Positions 40,293 to 42,391 of a stretch of 42,391 nucleotides of DNA are shown one piece after another (the stretch's first letter is position 1; every line of letters starts with the position of its first letter). Below the pieces are notes generated by a model. That model saw only the letters and a list, made by a program, of their open reading frames with translations. It made no database searches and was not told the DNA's origin. The position numbers and the translations under genes were made by a program. The stretch comes from an uncultured Pseudomonadota bacterium (lineage in GTDB: Bacteria; Pseudomonadota; Alphaproteobacteria; RF32; CAG-239), in contig CABUWG010000013.1 of NCBI GenBank assembly GCA_902495305.1, positions 1 to 42,391 of the forward strand, written 5' to 3'.

Positions 40293-40961
40293 AACCATAT
40301 CGTTAAGAGCAACCCAAATTAAAGTATAAATGCTTTGCATTTGTTCTGGAATATCAGTCTCAGGTAAAACTTCAGAGTAAAAATTCTGCCAGTAGAGAAT
40401 AACGGTATTAAATGAATTTTGTGTTTCATCAAAATTATCCGGCTTAATATTTTTTTGCAGGCTCAGTAAAATTTTTTCTTTCAAACATTTTTCGATTTGA
40501 TTGACCGAAAAATTTACAGAACATGAAGAAGCAAATTTTGTGTGATACCGATAAGGTTTATGACTTTGTAAAATTTTTTGGGCAAGTTCTTCAAACATAA
40601 GAGTATCGCTGGCAATATCAACTTTAGCGGCAGTTCCGCAACTTAAATCACAAAATATGTTTTGTTGATGCATATTTGTAAGAAATAAATTGGTTTTCTG
40701 AACAGCTGATAAATATTTTGCTTGTAGTTCGGAAGAATGGAGCAAAGATACATTCCGTTTTTCTATACAATTATGTGTTTGAGTGAGAGCCTTAAATGTT
40801 AAATTGACGGATGAATTGAAATCAGAAAAAACAGGCGGTAATTCATCAATGAATTGTCGGCAATTTTGAGGAGTTTGAACCTGATTGTATAAATAAAACC
40901 CACCTCCGCCCAGAAGTAAAAAAACGCCAATTCCGCTAATCAAAAATTTTCTTTTTTTCAT
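40275..40961 (-). CDS. Membrane-anchored exported protein, unknown
   Basis: This 228-residue protein starts at ATG 40961 (GGAG 7 nt upstream). One hydrophobic segment at about residues 7-25 (FLISGIGVFLLLGGGGFYLY) acts as anchor or uncleaved signal. The rest is probably periplasmic. It has six cysteines after the anchor (near C34, C64, C104, C108, C145 and C158), enough for disulfides. Composition is AT-rich. No family is recognised. It is convergent with the muramidase chimera and divergent from another exported protein. Confidence 0.7.
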   Translation of the reverse strand: MKKRKFLISGIGVFLLLGGGGFYLYNQVQTPQNCRQFIDELPPVFSDFNSSVNLTFKALTQTHNCIEKRNVSLLHSSELQAKYLSAVQKTNLFLTNMHQQNIFCDLSCGTAAKVDIASDTLMFEELAQKILQSHKPYRYHTKFASSCSVNFSVNQIEKCLKEKILLSLQKNIKPDNFDETQNSFNTVILYWQNFYSEVLPETDIPEQMQSIYTLIWVALNDMVKRHNI

Positions 40962-41076
40962 CTCCGCTCTCCGACACAATTTATACAAGAAATTTAAAAT
41001 TGTGTCAATCGATAAAAATTACAATATTTTAATAAATATGGAAAATACTATAACGGCAGATAGAGGAGGAAAGAAG

Positions 41077-41832
41077 GTGAAGAAATTTCTGATAACATTA
41101 AGTGTTGTACTGAGAGCTTTTCCCGCTCAGGCGGAATTTTGTGATTCTTTTTCGCTGGAAGATGCACAAAAAATTGCTGATTATCTGTCTGCCGGAACAA
41201 AAATCATTGTTGACGAGTTCATTGATCCTCATTTTGTGCCGCAAAACCAAACGATTAATAGTGTGAACATACAAAAAGAAATCACTGGTTATCGTGTTTT
41301 GATAAATGATAAACAATATGATTTATTATACGTTTATGCCAAAAAGAATCGTGATTATCAAAATACTGCCTTGTCGCTGAAGCTGAGTTGTACAAAAGAC
41401 TTTGTTTACGGTGCTGACTATATTCCGCTGGTCTTTAAAGAGAAAAATACAGCTTCCAAGGAAAAAGCAGCTGCTTTAAGAAAGGAGTTTGAGGCTTGTG
41501 CGCAAAATAATACCGGTCATACCCAAACAACGGCAGATATGGTGAAGTATAATTATGAAGAGGCAGAGTGTTACCACAATGTCGGCAATCAGATAATAGA
41601 GACTTTTTATTCGGCTAATGCAAAAAGCGAGAAAAAAGTCTTACATGATACTGTGAAAATGATTGGACAAGTTAACAACAGCGTTATTCTGAAAAGTGAT
41701 TATGCAAAATATGACAATGGTGGGACTTTAAATTCCGTGATTGTTTCGGGAAATTTTGTGGGCGATGTAAAAAATCTGATTTTAAAATATCTGACTTATG
41801 TTGAAAATGAACAAAGGTCAGACAATCTATAA
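41077..41832 (+). CDS. Secreted protein, unknown
   Basis: This 251-residue protein starts at GTG 41077, with GAGGAGG 7-8 nt upstream; the earlier in-frame ATG lacks a ribosome site. A short signal peptide (MKKFLITLSVVLRAFPAQA) ends before EFC. About five cysteines follow. The middle has β-rich segments (INSVNIQKEITGYRVLIND, QYDLLYVYAKKN). No known domain is recognised. It is divergent from the anchored protein at 40961 and shares the AT-rich composition. An exported function is secure; role unknown. Confidence 0.7.
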   Translation: MKKFLITLSVVLRAFPAQAEFCDSFSLEDAQKIADYLSAGTKIIVDEFIDPHFVPQNQTINSVNIQKEITGYRVLINDKQYDLLYVYAKKNRDYQNTALSLKLSCTKDFVYGADYIPLVFKEKNTASKEKAAALRKEFEACAQNNTGHTQTTADMVKYNYEEAECYHNVGNQIIETFYSANAKSEKKVLHDTVKMIGQVNNSVILKSDYAKYDNGGTLNSVIVSGNFVGDVKNLILKYLTYVENEQRSDNL

Positions 41833-41881
41833 TCTTTCTTGATATTGACGAAGCTGAGTTCTCAATACGCTTATGGCAAAA

Positions 41882-41915
41882 TATAAAGGCCTCTGTTTAT
41901 TTAGAGGCCTTTATA
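41882..41915. terminator. Bidirectional terminator
   Basis: TATAAAGGCCTCT pairs perfectly with AGAGGCCTTTATA (13 bp) around GTTTATTT. It separates convergent genes ending at 41832 and 41918. Confidence 0.85.
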
Positions 41916-41917
41916 AA

Positions 41918-42391
41918 TTAATTGTTGGTTTTGTAAAACCGGTAGGTTGCCATAAATTCAATTAACCTTTCTAATTCTTCTCTCCATAGCGTTGGGGTAT
42001 AATGTGCTGCTATACTTCCGCAAGAAAGAATATCGTCTTCATCAGAGATACATCTGTCGCTCGTATTGATATAGTTATAATAAACTGTGCCGAAAGATTG
42101 ATCCAATTGGTCTAATGCTGCTATCACTTCTTCTTTGAATTTTTGATTTTTTTTGAAAGAGAAATTTTTGTTGATGATGTCAATAGCAACTTTTTTCAGA
42201 CACTCATTTTCTTCTTGGAGTATGTCTCTCATGTCATAATCGCTCAAAATATCTTCTTTATCATCCCAGCGAGGACTCTCGCAAGATTTCATGAGAGCTT
42301 GCACTTCTTTTAAGTTCTCATCGGGATCACTGTCAATATCCCAGCTATAACCGAGATTAACGTTAGCAAATAGTGTGAACAAAAGTGTAAA
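41918..42391 (-). CDS. Exported protein, 5' end beyond the window
   Basis: At least 157 residues are visible, and the frame stays open to the window edge, so the start lies outside. The first visible residues (FTLLFTLFANVNLGYS) look like the end of a signal peptide. The mature part is acidic and helical (DPDENLKEVQALMKSCES, REELERLIEFMATYRFY) and has four cysteines. No family is recognised. It matches the preceding two exported proteins in composition and export signals. Confidence 0.65.
   Translation of the reverse strand, partial: FTLLFTLFANVNLGYSWDIDSDPDENLKEVQALMKSCESPRWDDKEDILSDYDMRDILQEENECLKKVAIDIINKNFSFKKNQKFKEEVIAALDQLDQSFGTVYYNYINTSDRCISDEDDILSCGSIAAHYTPTLWREELERLIEFMATYRFYKTNN

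Larger units (their letters stand above)
33211..42391. mobile_element. Decayed prophage or phage-derived island next to tRNA-Leu
   Basis: The region holds an S24 repressor with divergent operators, small overlapping genes, a DUF6456-like protein, a terminase pair, a muramidase-like gene and cargo (GNAT, exported proteins). It begins immediately after tRNA-Leu(CAA). No integrase, portal, capsid or tail gene is visible, and the right end is outside the window, so the boundaries are unknown. Confidence 0.65.

Overview
The window looks like a chromosome segment of an uncultured, moderately AT-rich alphaproteobacterium, probably host-associated. Three things support this. The gene order M48 protease - rne - amiC - mrcA - prfB is an alphaproteobacterial arrangement. 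The RNase E begins in the alphaproteobacterial style and carries a large acidic insertion inside its S1 domain. There is an AapJ-type amino-acid binding protein. Short palindromic repeats of the GTCATCC type, common in alphaproteobacterial genomes, are scattered through the non-coding gaps. The exact genus cannot be read from the sequence.

Layout. 1-3.7 kb: a DUF5131 (phage Gp37/Gp68-like) cysteine protein, a small membrane protein, a phosphoethanolamine transferase and a small helical protein. 3.7-7.5 kb: a secreted parvulin divergent from secA. 7.6-12 kb (minus strand): a small hypothetical gene, a BepA-like M48/TPR protease and rne, the last two overlapping. 12.4-22.3 kb: amiC, mrcA and prfB (with the classic programmed +1 frameshift) plus a membrane-anchored hydrolase. 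Between amiC and mrcA lies a 4.2 kb insertion of three tandem cysteine-rich secreted proteins on the opposite strand, flanked by dispersed repeats and read from a near-consensus promoter. 22.3-30.2 kb: an AsmA/DUF3971 giant protein, a HAD-like protein, a carboxylesterase, an AapJ-like binding protein, an MlaC-like protein and cysS. 30.3-33.2 kb: small hypotheticals, a UPF0173 metallo-hydrolase, galE and tRNA-Leu(CAA).

From the tRNA onward (about 33.2 kb to the end) the DNA looks like a decayed prophage or phage-derived island. It has a structured leader RNA in front of a small XRE-like gene, an S24/CI-type repressor flanked by matching promoter-operators built on GAATA half-sites, small overlapping genes, a DUF6456-like protein, a GNAT acetyltransferase, terminase small and large subunits, and a chimeric protein ending in a GH108-like muramidase domain. 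Then come AT-rich secreted proteins of unknown function. No integrase, portal or capsid gene is visible, so the element is either incomplete or continues past the window.

The best candidates for something undescribed are: (1) the three-gene cysteine-repeat cassette placed inside the cell-wall gene cluster, with an exact 8-cysteine repeat; (2) the 33.37-33.56 kb RNA, which can form either a 9-bp closing stem or a helix that buries the ribosome binding site of the HTH gene; and (3) the muramidase chimera followed by exported small proteins. These are inferences from sequence; no database search was possible.
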